From: Megamerina dolium
Taxonomy: Eukaryota > Arthropoda > Insecta > Diptera > Megamerinidae
Assembly (NCBI GenBank): GCA_963854835.1
Contig: OY978525.1
Coordinates: 76,795,628 to 76,859,627, forward strand
DNA: 64,000 bases
Direction of reading: 5' to 3'
How positions within the stretch are numbered: position 1 is the first letter of the stretch; every line of letters begins with the position of its first letter. Under the pieces are notes generated by a model that was not told where the DNA came from, made no database searches, and saw only the letters and a program-made list of their open reading frames with translations. Shown piece by piece: positions 22,898-34,619 of this stretch. The position numbers and the translations under genes were made by a program.

Positions 22898-25800
22898 TTA
22901 CGCGAGCGGCAAAATACATAATTTTACTATGGGCCGCTTGAGAACGGCCGATTTTGTCCGAATATCTGCGACACGGATGTGGCCGTCAGATCCTCGATAC
23001 AAATGAGTGACGCGCCCGAGACTCCATTCGTTGGGGGGCAGCAGCTCATCCTTGATGACCACCAGTTGACCTACTTCCAGCTCCTTTTGAGGGTGTTGCC
23101 ATTTGTAGCGTTTGTGCAGATCTTGTAGGTACTCAGTTTTCCATCTGCGGCTGAACTGGTGGTGAAGCGCCTTGAGTTTTTCCCATCGGATTATCAGGGA
23201 TATATCTTCCGAGTTGGGTTCGGGCAAGGCCGTTAGTGGAGCACCTCGCAGGAAGTGACCTGGAGTTAGCACTATCAGTTCGTTGGGATCTTGAGAGAGG
23301 GGAGACAATGGTCTAGAGTTGAGCACGGCTTCGATTCTACAGAGCAGAGTTGAGAACTCTTCGAAGCGGAATTTGTGATTGCCGGCAGTCTTTTTGAGAT
23401 GAGCCTTAAAGCTTTTGACTGCCGACTCCCAGAGACCGCCCATGTGAGGCGCACTGGGAGGAATAAAAACCCAGTCAATACCTTGCGGAGAGTATTGGGC
23501 CAGAATATCTTTGGACACCTCCTTAGAGAATTTGAGGAATTCTTTACTCATGGCTCTTTGAGCTCCAACGAAAGTTGTACCATTATCCGACATGATTTTG
23601 CGGGGAAGGCCTCTTCTGCCAACGAATCTGGCGAATGCGGCGCGGAATGCCTCTGTAGAGAGATCAGAGCACAATTCCAAGTGAATGGCCTTTGTGGAAA
23701 AGCATACAAATACAGCCACATACCCTTTGAGAAAGGCAGCAGTTCGAAGCGTAGATGCTTTAATTTGGAATGGGCCTGCAAAATCAACACCTGTGGTCGC
23801 GAAAGGTACCGACAAGGTACACCGTTCAGGCGGCAGAGCTGCCATAATCTGTGATCGAACCTTTTGTTTGTGGATGGTACAAACTTTGCATAGAAATATG
23901 CATTTCCTTATTTGGGGCTTAAGACGAGGAATATAGAATTCTTGTCGAGCCATTCGGAACATGAGCCTTTGTTCTGCGTGTAGGAGTAGAGTATGGAGAA
24001 ACTCGAGGTACAAAATGCAAAATCGGGATTTTTCAGGAAGAATTATGGGGTGGCGCTCACTATAACTAAGACCAGAATGAGCTAATCGACCATTTACTCT
24101 CATGAGATTTTCCTTGTCGAGAAAAGGATTTAAAGTCAGCAAAGAGCTTTTATTGCTGACTGCGGTTGAGCTGAGAAGAGCCTTCAGCTCTTTGGGAAAA
24201 TATTGCCATTGGGCTAACGAGATTAGCCGGTTTTTTGCGAAACGAATTTCGTCCTGCGAGAGTGAGGAATTCGAAATTGGAGAAGATTTTCGCAATTTAG
24301 AGAGTCCGTTATGGACAAAACGGAAGACGTAAGAAATCACACGTAGTGCCCTTGAAAATGATGAGAACCGATCGAGAATGTCGGTGTGGTCATCTAACGT
24401 GAGAAGAACCTCTACTTTCCTTTGCTCGGGGGGCAAAGTACTGGAAAGTGTTTTTTTTGGCCAGGCTTCTTCGGGGTGACGAAGCCATGCAGGGCCATTC
24501 CACCAAAGAGTATTGGACACAATTTCTTGGGGCTTGCATCCGCGTGTACCCAAATCAGCTGGATTTTCGCTGCTGATGACATGGCGCCAGATAGCATTTC
24601 CAACGTTTTGGAGTATCTGGGCTGTACGATTAGCGACGTACGTTTTCCATGTGTGAGGTGGTTTTTCCAGCCATGCGAGAACGATTTGAGAATCGGACCA
24701 GAAAAATATGTCTGAGAATTCGACATCTAAAGTTTCTTTAACGGACTTGGCTAGGTGCGAAAGTAAAACGGCGCCACACAATTCCAAACGTGGTAAGCTG
24801 ACCGTCTGCAGAGGTGCAACTTTTCCTTTAGCCACCAGTAAATGACAGGATATTTGATTATTCATGTCCATTGATCGTATGTACAGGGCTGCACAATACG
24901 CTTTCTCTGAAGCGTCACAAAATCCATGAAGCTGGATTCGCTTCTTGGGAGAGAATTGTACCCATCGAGGGATTTCGATGAGACCAATGGACGAAATATT
25001 CTCCAGAAATACATTCCATTTGATGAGCGATCTGGGTTTCACGCATTCATCCCAGTCGGTGCCTTCTAACCAGAGCTCTTGGAGAAGCAGCTTGGCTTGA
25101 GTCATGATGGGCGAGAGCCATCCTGCCGTGTCAAAAAATTTCGCAACGGCAGATAAAATTTGACGCTTGGTAGCAGCGGATGTTGTTTCGATGGGCGATA
25201 CTGAGTACGAGAATGTGTCAGTCACTGCATTCCATTGTATTCCAAGGGTTTTTGTGGCACTGGCACTTTCAAATTTTAGAAAATCAGAATCGAGAAGTTC
25301 TGATTTTGGGATATTTTCTAAAATTTTAGGATGATTTGCAGTAATCTTTCGTAATGGAAATCCTGCGGAGTTGAGGACTTGTATCACTTGAGATAAAGAT
25401 TCTACTGCATCTGGAATTGTATGTGAACCAGATAATACGTCATCCACATAGGTTTCTTTGAAGATTATTTTTTCCACGAGAGGGAAATTCTTCTTGGAAT
25501 CCTTAGCCAATTGTTGCAGTGTTCTAATGGCTAAATATGGAGCGCAATTTACACCAAATGTGACTGTCTTCAACCGGAAGTCCTGAATTGGAGAATTTGG
25601 TGACCTGCGAAAGAGAATTCGCTGGAAATCCTGGTCGTCATGGTGGACAAGAATTTGTCGGTACATCTTTTGTACATCACCATTGAAAACGAATTGATAT
25701 AGTCGCCACCTCAGAATGAGAACCATGAGATCTGGTTGTAATGTGGGACCTATATGTAATACGTCGTTAAGAGAATGGCCTGAGCCGCTGCTTCTTGAGG

Positions 25801-28324
25801 CATTAAAAACAACACGCACTTTGGTGGTTTTCTTTTCTGGCCTCACCACTGCATGATGTGGCAGGTAAAAGGAGAAATACTTGCCATCAGAGATGATTTC
25901 ATGCGAGCCTGTGGGCTCCATATGATCCAGCGTGAGGTATTCTTCGAGAACCTCATCGTAAATGGCTTTGAGATCGCCTTTCTTTGAAAAATTTTTCTCC
26001 ATACTGCGAAATTGATTATAGGCTATGGTTCGGGAGTGACCAAGAGCCGTAAGAGCGGGAAAACTGGATTTAAATGGAAGCCTGACCACATATCTTCCAT
26101 CTGACCTACGAGATGTGGTCCTCTGATAGTAGTCTTCACAGGCTATATCTTCCTCCGATACTTGAGCTGGCTGATTGACTTCTTCCTGTTCCCAAAACTT
26201 CCTTAGTTGAGAACTAAGAAGTTCATTGGAAACTTCCTCTACCTGTGTCGAGAATGTTGACACTTTTTGAGAGATAGGGCCACTAATTATCCAGCCAAAT
26301 ATCGTATTCTGTGCGAGAAGGCTTCCACAGATATTATGGCGGATTCCGGTTAGGAGGATTTGAGGAATCAAATCACTACCTATGACCATGTCAATTTGCG
26401 CCTGCACTAAGCAATTCGGGTCAGCCAAATCTAACATTTCGAATTGCTGCCAATCGAGCTTAGAAATTTTAAATGTGGGTAGAAATTTGGTCAATTGTGA
26501 GAGTACAATTGCCCGTGTCTGTAACTTTTTATTAGCCTTTGGGGCGACTAACGTAACGGTACAAGTCTGGTTAGAGTTTTGGATGGTTTTACCACCCATT
26601 CCAGAAATTTCGACGTGAGTTGCTTGCGAAGGAAGCCTCAGCCGATTTTGTACCTTGGTAGAGATGAATGTTCGTTGAGAACCTTGGTCGATGAGTGCTC
26701 GAACCTTGTGAAGTTCTCCAAGATGCTCTATAGAGACAAGAGCTGTGGGTAAAAGAGTTCTTTCTTCATTTGAGGTGAACAATGCTTGCACCTTTGAAGA
26801 AGATTTGGAGCATGATGAGCAGGGTTGCTCATCTTCGGATGATCGGTCCTGAGATCTCCGGTTTCTCGAGTTTCTTGAGGGGGTTATCGTCTGCTGCGTG
26901 CTCTTTTTCTTATTCTGCGGCTGAAGCGTGGAGGTTTGCGCCAAAACCCTGGTGTTCCTACTGGGAATATTGTCTGCTGGTATGTGAAGCATCGTGTGAT
27001 GCCTTCGCTGACATTGCAAACAGGAATGTTTGCTCTTGCAGTCCCGTTTATGGTGAGTGAAGGCCAGGCAGTTCTCACAGAGATTGTGTTCTCGAACAAG
27101 CCTCACTCTATCACGAACAACTAACTTTTTAAACCGCTCACAGGATTTAAGCGAATGTGCGGCTTCGCAGATTGGACAAGAGAATGTCTGACTGCTTTCG
27201 GAAAAAAAGTTTTGGGTTTTGTTGTGGGGTCTGTTTTGTAGAAATCCTGATTTGTTTGGCTTGACGCTGTTGAGCCTCTCCACGACTTCGTACCTTAGTG
27301 TCAGGAATTCGTCCATTTGCTGCCATGTTGGGAGATCCTTGCGGGAACTTAGGGATTGTTCCCAGAGAGCCAAGGAATCTTCAGGCAGTTTTGAACAGCA
27401 GATATGCACCAGGATCGGGTCCAAATTCTCTGTCGAGACGCCTTGAGAGGATAAGACGGACAGAGAATTTTTGATCGTGGTTTGCAATTTCTGAATTGCC
27501 TCGCTATTCTCGTAACTCACTTGAGGGAGGTTCAAGAGAGTTTTTATCTGCTTATCGACCAGAATTCGCTTGTTTTCGAAGCGGGCCTTTAGCGCATTCC
27601 ATGCCAACTCGAAATTTTCGTTGTTGAGCGCGTACTGCTTCACAATAGCTCCAGCTTTTCCTGCAGTTTTGTATCGGAGATGATACAGTTTTTGGGCAGA
27701 AGAGAGTTTAGGGTGTTTTATGTAAACCGCCGTAAACATGTCGCGGAAGGACGTCCATTCTTCGTACCCGCCGGAAAATGTTTCGGTATCACAAGTAGGA
27801 ACAGTCAGGCAAATTGCGGAATTATTTGCCTGCTCTGTTGCAGAAATAGAGTTAATTTCTGCTTGTGATGGAAGTTCCAATCTGGAGGCTGATTGAACTT
27901 CTAAGAGATCCGAAATCTGTGCTTTTATGGTGTGCACGCGCTCTTGGCAGTGTTCCATTTTATTTCTCGCTGCCATTTTGAAATTACTGGGCAGCTCGCC
28001 CTCATCCGTTAAACCTACTCTTCTAAACGTGGACTTGACTTGATCATAATAGCAGCTCAAGTCCTCGAGCTTAGCCTTCAGGAGAGAAGGCGTTAAGTCT
28101 TCAACCGGAATTGTTGAAAACTTCGTGCAGAAATGCACCAGGTTGTCCGCCTCGAAAATGAACTCATTCATGGAGGGGTCATAAGCTCTTTTCCTAGGGG
28201 TTTTCTTTGTTTCGGATGGAACTTTTGGCATTTTTTCCATTGCGCCTTTTGGAATAGCGCCAGCTGACTCTGCCCTACGACCTTCAGCAATTTCCTGCTT
28301 TTCTGGTGATTTCGTCACCGGCAT
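22898..28324 (-). CDS. BEL-1 gag-pol polyprotein (intact)
   Basis: 1808 aa in one frame, a normal length for BEL/Pao. Order: basic N-terminus; BEL-type gag core (about 175-350); Cys/His knuckles (383-447); retropepsin, with D-Q-G at 546-548 in place of the usual D-S/T-G; RT (about 835-970) with YVDD at 959-962; RNase H (about 1128-1260, FCDAS at 1136-1140, SDSQ at 1210-1213); integrase with an H2C2 region (about 1443-1482) and catalytic D1514, D1580 and E1633; and a C-terminal BEL-type domain. No stop or frameshift. It encodes particle formation, reverse transcription and integration. The start ATG is the first in frame after the leader. Confidence 0.95.
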   Translation of the reverse strand: MPVTKSPEKQEIAEGRRAESAGAIPKGAMEKMPKVPSETKKTPRKRAYDPSMNEFIFEADNLVHFCTKFSTIPVEDLTPSLLKAKLEDLSCYYDQVKSTFRRVGLTDEGELPSNFKMAARNKMEHCQERVHTIKAQISDLLEVQSASRLELPSQAEINSISATEQANNSAICLTVPTCDTETFSGGYEEWTSFRDMFTAVYIKHPKLSSAQKLYHLRYKTAGKAGAIVKQYALNNENFELAWNALKARFENKRILVDKQIKTLLNLPQVSYENSEAIQKLQTTIKNSLSVLSSQGVSTENLDPILVHICCSKLPEDSLALWEQSLSSRKDLPTWQQMDEFLTLRYEVVERLNSVKPNKSGFLQNRPHNKTQNFFSESSQTFSCPICEAAHSLKSCERFKKLVVRDRVRLVREHNLCENCLAFTHHKRDCKSKHSCLQCQRRHHTMLHIPADNIPSRNTRVLAQTSTLQPQNKKKSTQQTITPSRNSRNRRSQDRSSEDEQPCSSCSKSSSKVQALFTSNEERTLLPTALVSIEHLGELHKVRALIDQGSQRTFISTKVQNRLRLPSQATHVEISGMGGKTIQNSNQTCTVTLVAPKANKKLQTRAIVLSQLTKFLPTFKISKLDWQQFEMLDLADPNCLVQAQIDMVIGSDLIPQILLTGIRHNICGSLLAQNTIFGWIISGPISQKVSTFSTQVEEVSNELLSSQLRKFWEQEEVNQPAQVSEEDIACEDYYQRTTSRRSDGRYVVRLPFKSSFPALTALGHSRTIAYNQFRSMEKNFSKKGDLKAIYDEVLEEYLTLDHMEPTGSHEIISDGKYFSFYLPHHAVVRPEKKTTKVRVVFNASRSSGSGHSLNDVLHIGPTLQPDLMVLILRWRLYQFVFNGDVQKMYRQILVHHDDQDFQRILFRRSPNSPIQDFRLKTVTFGVNCAPYLAIRTLQQLAKDSKKNFPLVEKIIFKETYVDDVLSGSHTIPDAVESLSQVIQVLNSAGFPLRKITANHPKILENIPKSELLDSDFLKFESASATKTLGIQWNAVTDTFSYSVSPIETTSAATKRQILSAVAKFFDTAGWLSPIMTQAKLLLQELWLEGTDWDECVKPRSLIKWNVFLENISSIGLIEIPRWVQFSPKKRIQLHGFCDASEKAYCAALYIRSMDMNNQISCHLLVAKGKVAPLQTVSLPRLELCGAVLLSHLAKSVKETLDVEFSDIFFWSDSQIVLAWLEKPPHTWKTYVANRTAQILQNVGNAIWRHVISSENPADLGTRGCKPQEIVSNTLWWNGPAWLRHPEEAWPKKTLSSTLPPEQRKVEVLLTLDDHTDILDRFSSFSRALRVISYVFRFVHNGLSKLRKSSPISNSSLSQDEIRFAKNRLISLAQWQYFPKELKALLSSTAVSNKSSLLTLNPFLDKENLMRVNGRLAHSGLSYSERHPIILPEKSRFCILYLEFLHTLLLHAEQRLMFRMARQEFYIPRLKPQIRKCIFLCKVCTIHKQKVRSQIMAALPPERCTLSVPFATTGVDFAGPFQIKASTLRTAAFLKGYVAVFVCFSTKAIHLELCSDLSTEAFRAAFARFVGRRGLPRKIMSDNGTTFVGAQRAMSKEFLKFSKEVSKDILAQYSPQGIDWVFIPPSAPHMGGLWESAVKSFKAHLKKTAGNHKFRFEEFSTLLCRIEAVLNSRPLSPLSQDPNELIVLTPGHFLRGAPLTALPEPNSEDISLIIRWEKLKALHHQFSRRWKTEYLQDLHKRYKWQHPQKELEVGQLVVIKDELLPPNEWSLGRVTHLYRGSDGHIRVADIRTKSAVLKRPIVKLCILPLA

Positions 28325-29196
28325 ATTTGACCGAATCTATCAAAATTTGTGAAATGAAGAGACTTTCAAAAAAAATGCACCAAAATGCACTGATCGATTA
28401 TGTGACGATATCGATATAGAGCAATTTATCGATCGATAACAGAAATGTTATCGATATAATGCGTAAATTAGAGTTTTTTTCCAAATATGCTGCTGCAAGG
28501 AAATTGCAGTCTGAAAGTTTGAATTCCACAAAAAAAAAAAATATATATATATACAATATATATATATGGGAATATATATAAAGAGAAATGTGTATATATG
28601 AGAATATATAAAAAATGAAATTTGTGTATATATAAGTGAATATATATACCGATGAAAATATATGGGAATATATGGAATTGTATATGTGATATGTATATAA
28701 AAAGGATCTTATCTGATTAGCTGGTGTTGGTGTTGATGCTGCTGCTGCCCCAATTCAAACGTGTTTTTTTGTCCGTTTAATTTGTTATTTTCCGTTGTAT
28801 TATTGTTATTTTTATTTTTAATTTTCGAAATTTTCGTTTTAATATTTGTGTAAAAAATTTTATTTAAAATAAATTCTTATTTGAGCCGCACTAATGTACA
28901 CTTTAATTTGCTTATTTATGTACTGTTTTTTTTTGTTCTTATATAAAATTTGTAATTGTATAGTGTTTGTATATTATATGTCCACTGACACTATGTAGCT
29001 TTATTTTTTTTCTTTTTATGTATTATTGTTTGTTTACCACTGCTGATATTATATACAGCATATACTTGCTATTTTGTTTTGTATATTTTATTACGATGTT
29101 TCGATTATGTTTTTACATTTTGTATTGGTTTTTATATATTTATCACTTCACATATACGTATATAGGGCCTGTTTAAAGTTTAACTCGAAGGACCAA
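28325..29196 (-). promoter_or_regulatory. BEL-1 leader with primer-binding site
   Basis: Untranslated stretch between 5' LTR and gag. Plus 29184-29196 read on the minus strand gives TTGGTCCTTCGAG directly after the LTR, a tRNA 3'-end complement starting TGG. The remainder is AT-rich with TATATA blocks (28540-28700) and has no gene. Confidence 0.75.
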
Positions 29197-29572
29197 TAAT
29201 TAAACGCTTTATTAAATAATATTAAACGCTTTATTAAATATTGCTTACGATATATATACACGTAGAATTCACTCTTTATTAAATAAATGATTAGCTATAC
29301 AATTGAGAATGCGCGGAAAAAGCACGATCGTTTCGAACTCTAGGACCGAAAGTATAGAATGATAACATCGGTCGATCATAACACGAACCGCGAAAACCCA
29401 AAAACAAAAAGGGGAATTTATGTGGAGAGTTGGGTCGCCATATGGTAAGTATGCAAGGTAAGGTAAATAAAAATGGTGAGTATCATTAATTCATTTTATA
29501 AATACTATTTCATCATTTTTACTTCCTTCTTTCAGGGACTGACCATATGGCTGGTCTAAAGGGATTTAGACA
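29197..29572 (-). repeat. BEL-1 5' LTR
   Basis: 376 bp, same sequence as 21863-22238, followed on the plus strand by the ATGTC target repeat. Confidence 0.95.
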
Positions 29573-29577
29573 ATGTC

Positions 29578-29856
29578 ATGACTACTATTTGTATTCAACA
29601 CTTGTTGTTGTAAATGTTGTACATGCGTTATGTATTCATAGTTGTTGCTTATTTTGTTTTTCTTCTTTCTTTTTGGTTCTTTTTCTTTTTTACTGTTTAT
29701 AGTTGCTAAATTATTTCATAATCGTACTATAACGCTGACCATGCATTTTTATAAATATACTATAACCCATTTTAGCCAATGACAATTACATTATGCATAG
29801 TATGTTGATTATCATTAATTAGCGATATTCACATAATAAAATAACATAATGATAAT
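29578..29856 (-). repeat. Errantivirus-like LTR, proximal part (3' LTR, continued)
   Basis: Differs from 40549-40828 at about six positions by eye. Joined to 21448-21862 across the BEL-1 insertion it gives an LTR of about 0.69 kb. The match to the other copy ends at GATAATAG on both sides. Confidence 0.85.
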
Positions 29857-30180
29857 AGTAATATTACTGTAACATTTGTTGAGTCAAAACGCATAAATTA
29901 GGTGAGCATTATTTTGACTCATTATGAAAAAAAATTATCAATTTAAAAGATTGATATTTTTTTCTTCTACAAATTGAAGTTACAAGTATTTAGGTAACAT
30001 ATTTTTAGTTTTAAAAACGTATATACTGTGTTTTTTGTTTTAATACCTTATTGGTTCTATTGGCAATCCACCATCTCCGTCGCTTATTTGTTGTATATCT
30101 GTTCTAGATGAGCCGTTGAATGAAAACATAGGCGACGTTTTAACTTTTCCCCTGATGCTGAAATCATTGCTTTGTGCAAC
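29857..30180 (-). other. Region between env remnant and 3' LTR
   Basis: Non-coding or frame-shifted end of the errantivirus. It contains a 10-bp inverted repeat (TGAGTCAAAA near 29880 and its complement near 29925) and shares GAGTCAAAACGCATAA with dispersed repeat A (2541-2556). No polypurine tract is obvious. Confidence 0.4.
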
Positions 30181-30181
30181 A

Positions 30182-31280
30182 GCAACCAAATTTAAGAAAT
30201 AACATTTCAATGGTTATGACGATTGTTATCGTAATCCCAGCATAAATCAATCTCTGTCCTCCTGCCTATCTAGTTTTGTCTGTTGATTCTGCTACGTAGT
30301 CATAATCGACTGCGCCACGACATGCCACTTGTTGTTTATGGATAATGGTATAGCGTATAGTTTGAACAGTGTATATTTCTCTTGTTCCGGCATTGGTAGT
30401 TTCACCGTTTCTCCAATCACATCCGACATTGCAAAAGCTCTAACTTTTTTATAGTGAGAGCTTTTGCTTTCAAACCTTGTACGGAACCAAAAAGCTTTCC
30501 CTTCTAACGCCATCTTACTCATTATTTCGTTCATTTTCTCTTCTGGGATTAGTGATGGGTGTAGAATGCCAAGAAATAAATCGTTTATTATAGACAACTC
30601 TTTTGTTTGATCTGCTTGTATCTCCAAAAGGTTGGTGTTTATCACAGACTTCATTTGCAAAATTCTAATCTTGAGTTCCAATTCCGATAGTGTCCCGTTG
30701 ACTGTCCTATCTATCATAGTTTGTAAATGTTCCACCTCGTCTAGTAGTGACATCATAGGTTTAGAGAGCCTCTCGTAGTTGTAAGCCATTATCGTGATCT
30801 GTTGCTTCATCACCTCATAAGTTTCGCTATTTCTTTCGTCCACATGTTTTAGATGAATGTATATGTTTTCTGCATCTCGATGATCTATTGTACCGAAAGC
30901 CCAATGAAACATTTCCCCAACGCTGTCTATTGCTCTTTTGCTTCTTTTTACTTTTAGTATGACTTTCGGATGCCTCTCGGTGTCCCGAATATTGGAAATT
31001 ATGGTTTCGATTTCTCTTAGTGACGACATGCAGGTTTTTCCCACTTTCGGATTTTCCTTAAGTTTTTCACAAAGTGACTTAGCTTTTTCGATGAATAATG
31101 TTGTTGGTGTTATGAATTCGTCTAATGCTAATGCTAAGGTTGTTACAAAAGTCCATTCTTTGCTAAATAACCATGCGTTGCCTACATCGTCGTATACTAT
31201 TGCTGTTTCGTTGAGATTTCGACTGGAAATGCTGTCGCCGCCAAATGTAGACTTGCCAATAGAATCCAGAAATAGTGCAT
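30182..31280 (-). pseudogene. Errantivirus-type envelope remnant (env), frameshifted
   Basis: Insect gypsy-type Env, the fusion glycoprotein family related to baculovirus F proteins. The main open piece (31044-30292, 250 aa) carries a furin-like RSKR site followed by a hydrophobic fusion-peptide-like stretch and a long helical ectodomain. A start Met at 31280 begins a signal-peptide-like segment in a different frame, and a TM-anchor-like hydrophobic segment (about 30250-30190) is in yet another frame. At least two frameshifts therefore break the gene. It lies upstream of the LTR at 29856 on the same strand, the normal errantiviral position. Confidence 0.75.
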
Positions 31281-31689
31281 CTTAACCTTTAAAACCCTGT
31301 TAACGAGAGTCTTATATAGATTTCTAATGTTTTTAAAACAATGCTGGTCCAAGATAGACAAAGTCCCTTACTACTTCAAAAGCGTAGTTGCCAACAGTGA
31401 CGTGTTGTCCAAGACTCCGGGACTCTTTGTTTGTTGACACTAGATACTTCATCTTGCCCTCGTTCACCGTTAGACCCATACGACGCGACTCTCTTTCCAA
31501 CTCTGAGAATGCTGCACTGACTGCTCTCGTGTTCATGCCGATTATGTCAATATCGTCGGCATACGCTAACAGCATGACACTTTTGTTGAAGATAATGCCA
31601 TTATGTCGTAGATCAGCAGCTCGTATTATTTTCTGCATAATAAGATTGAAGAAGTCGTACGATAACGAATCACCTTGTCTGAAACCCCG

Positions 31690-32973
31690 TTAGGTACTAA
31701 ACGGTGCGGAGAGGTCCTTCCCAATTTTCACTGCACAACGGGAGTTATGCAGTGTCATTCTACAAAGTTGAATGAGCTTTGCAGGAATACCGAACTCGAT
31801 CTGTTTTTCTTGGGTCTTCTCCAGGATTTGGCGCAGTGTGAAAATCTGGTCGATGGTGGATTTACCAGGTCTGAAGCCACACTGATAAGGTCCAATCAGG
31901 TTGCTGAGCATAGGCTTCAACCTTTCACACAGTACGCTCGATAGAACCTTGTATGCGATACTCAGGAGACTTATTCCATTGTAGTTGGCGCAAATTGTGG
32001 GGTCTCCTTTTTTATGTACAGGACAGAGAACACTGAGCCTCCAATCATCAGGCATGCTTTCATCCGACCATATTCTGCTTATGATCTGGTGCATGCGGGT
32101 GAGCAGCTCATCGCCTCCGGTCTTAAACAACTCGGCAGGCAGGCTATCAGCGCCTGCAGCTTTGTTGTTCGTCAGCCTTAAAATGGCCGTTTCAACCTCG
32201 TCATAGTCGGGTGGTGGAACATCAACACCATCATCTGTAATTGGGGTTATCGGGCAATCTCCTCCACTGGCGGAATTGTTCGTAGCATCGCCATTCAGTA
32301 ACGCGGAGAAGTGTTTCCTCCATAGGCTCAGTACACTCTGGACATCTGTAACCAGATTCCCATTTCCATCACGACAAGAAGAGGCTCCGGGATTTAAACC
32401 TCCACTCAGGCGCTTGATATTTTCGAAGAATTTTCGAGTCTCATTCTTGTCGGTACACATCTCTATCTCCTCACACTCGCGTCTTTCCAACATCCTCTCC
32501 TTGCGCCTGAAAAGACGTCTCTCTGCACTCCTTTTCTCTCTGTACCGCTCCTTAACAGCTCGCGTTGCGCCTGCCAGCAGGGTTCTTCTGTAGGCGGCGT
32601 CTTTCTCTGCGGTAGCGTCGCGACACTCCTGATCATACCACTCAATCCTCAGAGGCCGGTAGTAACCGATTACCTCCTCGGCAGCAGTAGTCATGGAGTG
32701 GGATATATGTGTCCACCGTGCGCATTTATTATCAAGTGGGGGAGTGTTCTGCATAAGCAGATCGGATAATCGAGTGGAAAATGCATCTGCTGTCTCTGGT
32801 GATCGCAGCTTACTGACGTCGAGCTTTCTCTGTGAGGGACTTCTCTTGTTATTTGCGACACATAAGCGTGTGCGCACCTTAGCTGCAACAAGGTAGTGAT
32901 CCGAGTCGATGTTGGCACCACGGATCGATTTCACGTCCATCACACTGGAAGCATGCCTTCCGTCAATCACCAC
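31690..32973 (-). pseudogene. RTE LINE ORF2: end of endonuclease, linker and RT
   Basis: 427-codon open piece: endonuclease C-terminus (NIDSDHYLVAAKVR), a basic linker with a RERR-rich helix, then RT fingers (NNKAAGADSLPAELF, CPVHKKGDPTICANY, CGFRPGKSTIDQIF). The palm segment VDYKAAFDSPVRDYLYATM present in copy 3 is deleted, QEKQI joining directly to EFGIPAKLI. A frameshift leads into 31638-31333, which holds the catalytic YADD (LAYADDIDIIG). Confidence 0.85.
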
Positions 32974-33012
32974 ATGGTCAATTTGGTTTCTTGTACGTTG
33001 ATCTGGAGACAG

Positions 33013-33718
33013 TCATGTCGCTTTATGGATATCAAGATGCTGGAATTTGGTACCACCAATTACCATGTTTTGTTTTGCGGCGAAGTCGATCAGCCTCATT
33101 CCGTTATCGGAGGTGTTCTGGTGGAAGCTGAATTTTCCGACAGTTGGACCAAAGGTACCTTCCTTGCCCACCCTGGCATTAAAGCCGCCAAGCACGATTT
33201 TGATATCGTGGCGGGGGCAGCGGTCATAAGCTTCTTCGAGGCGCAGAAAGAAGCTCTCCTTGGTCACATTGTCCTTCTCATCCGTCGGAGCGTGGGCACA
33301 TATAAGGCTGATGTTGAAGAATTTTGCCTTGATGCGGATTGTGGCCAGCCGTTCGTTCACAGGAGTGAACTGTGAGACAAGATGTCGTAGTCTCTTGCTG
33401 ACCAAAAATCCACATCCTAATTCGTGCCTTTCAGCATGGCAACTGTAGTAGATGTCACAGGACGCTCTTTTGGAGCAGCCCTGTCCCGTCCTGGAGAACG
33501 GCGATGTCAGCTCTGTATTTTTCGAGGACATCAACCAGCTGGATAGAGGCACCCTCCCTATAAAGGGACCGGACATTCAAGGTGCATATCCGTAAATCAT
33601 GGTGCTTATTTCGTTTGCAGGGGTCATCAACAAAGGGAGTAGTCCTTATCCGAGGCATTGCTGTTTTTTTCATTGGGAGGGGGTTTTTTATGTGGCGGGT
33701 CCCAAACCCAACGCACAA
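33013..33718 (-). pseudogene. RTE LINE AP-endonuclease domain (broken)
   Basis: Two overlapping frames (33718-33455 and 33576-33013) encode an AP-type endonuclease: LRICTLNVRSL at the N-terminus, then HAPTDEKDN, then LGGFNARVG. The last normally reads GDFN, so the catalytic Asp is Gly here. A frameshift separates the two pieces, and another separates this from the following ORF2 piece. Confidence 0.8.
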
Positions 33719-34011
33719 CCTCTAACCGAGGAGATTTTCGCCACTCACTTCAGCCGCCTCCCAGGAAGACGTTGCCCGGTGGTCGCCACATGGAGGGCCC
33801 CCATTAATAATAATGAAAGCGCCATCACATAGTAAGCAGAGCAAGCTATATGAGTACCCCTCATAAACAAATAAAGGTATCATCACATAGTGCTCAGATC
33901 AAACTCCATGATAGCCAGTGAGTTGACTTGCGATGAGTTCAACAAGGATTGCTCTAGCCCCACCCGGTTGAGGCAGTTAGACACGTTACCTTGCGAAAAC
34001 ACCACCAGACC

Positions 34012-34086
<75 letters not shown>

Positions 34087-34170
34087 TACATATATATATA
34101 CATATATATACATATATATATATACATATATATACATATATACATATATATATACATATATATACATATT
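34012..34170. repeat. (TA)n/(TACA)n microsatellite
   Basis: TA run with regularly spaced CA interruptions, directly 5' of RTE copy 2 and about 120 bp upstream of the promoter of the small gene. Confidence 0.95.
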
Positions 34171-34287
34171 TATAATTTTCAATATGATAATTTTCCATGT
34201 ATTTGTGTTATTTCTTAAAACAAATAAGAATGAAACTAGGCACTGTTTATAGCAATTTTTTACTTTCCGTACGTACTTGGTCGTGTG

Positions 34288-34323
34288 TATAAATAGTGGG
34301 TATGTTGGCTTTTATTCATCAGT
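34288..34323 (+). promoter_or_regulatory. Core promoter of the 82-aa gene (TATA box plus initiator)
   Basis: TATAAATA at 34288-34295 and the arthropod initiator TCAGT at 34319-34323. The A of the initiator is 33 bp from the first T of the TATA box, the expected spacing. The predicted mRNA would start near 34321 with a 27-nt leader. Confidence 0.7.
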
Positions 34324-34347
34324 AGTAATTTCTATTTATTAAACAAG

Positions 34348-34596
34348 ATGTCAAAATTCCCGTACCTGATTGAAAAACTATCCTGTTGCTATGGCGCCCT
34401 AGAACTGTTGGGGGCTGAGCAAGCCTGTGTGGAGCGAACCGACAGATTATTACACCGAATGATCGGTAGTTTCCGCGTTGAGTACTTGGTGACCATCACC
34501 AAGTTGCTCAATGCTTTAGAGGACGAGGTGATTCGTGATGGATTTGATCTGTCACGATCGCCGCTGTTCCTCCGGAACCTACCAGATATAAAATAA
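34348..34596 (+). CDS. Small intronless gene, 82-aa protein of unknown function
   Basis: Not recognised. An 82-aa, probably mostly helical protein with no signal peptide or membrane segment. Three Cys lie in the first third (CC at residues 12-13, C27). A Leu-rich amphipathic stretch (about 31-62) ends in an acidic LEDE, followed by a polar tail. Its support is context: TATA box and initiator at correct spacing, a start with A at -3 (AACAAGATG), mixed codon use richer in GC than the flanks, TAA stop and AATAAA five bases later. It resembles no element in the window and lies between a (TA)n array and a MITE, inside a block that separates two pieces of an errantivirus. The layout (short, intronless, TATA-driven, in a transposon desert) recalls Y-linked or recently moved genes such as the tephritid male determiner MoY, but I cannot confirm homology. 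Confidence 0.65.
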   Translation: MSKFPYLIEKLSCCYGALELLGAEQACVERTDRLLHRMIGSFRVEYLVTITKLLNALEDEVIRDGFDLSRSPLFLRNLPDIK

Positions 34597-34600
34597 AATG

Positions 34601-34606
34601 AATAAA
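34601..34606 (+). terminator. Poly(A) signal of the 82-aa gene
   Basis: AATAAA five bases after the stop codon; a TG/T-rich stretch (TGTTGTCTTC) follows at about 34632, as expected downstream of a cleavage site. Confidence 0.65.
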
Positions 34607-34619
34607 GAACGTTTTTCTA

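Larger units (their letters stand above)
21863..29572 (-). mobile_element. Full-length BEL/Pao LTR retrotransposon (BEL-1)
   Basis: LTRs of 376 bp at 21863-22238 and 29197-29572; I found no difference between them by eye. A 5-bp target duplication ATGTC flanks it (21858-21862, 29573-29577). Reading the minus strand: 5' LTR, primer-binding site (plus 29184-29196), about 870-bp leader, one intact 1808-codon gag-pol frame, a second short frame (22733-22263), then the 3' LTR. Inserted in an errantivirus LTR. Identical LTRs, an intact frame and an exact target repeat imply a recent insertion. Confidence 0.95.
31343..34011 (-). mobile_element. RTE-type LINE, copy 2 (3' end missing)
   Basis: Keeps the 5' leader (33890-34011, shared with copy 1), the endonuclease and most of RT, but lacks about 1.2 kb of 3' sequence that copy 1 still has between its 3' tail and the equivalent point, including the TAAG tail. 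The break at 31343 abuts DNA next to env. Loss of the 3' rather than the 5' end is the reverse of usual LINE truncation, so the deletion probably came after insertion. The 5' end again abuts (TA)n. Confidence 0.85.

Noticed and set aside
23375..23854. Plus-strand open frame of 159 aa
   Set aside because: Antisense shadow of the intact BEL-1 polyprotein; no promoter or domain.
32896..33375. Plus-strand open frame of 159 aa
   Set aside because: Antisense to the RTE endonuclease; no recognisable protein features.
34348..34596. Firm identification of the 82-aa gene as MoY or another named gene
   Set aside because: Architecture is suggestive, but I cannot recall or compare the reference sequences reliably, so no symbol is given.
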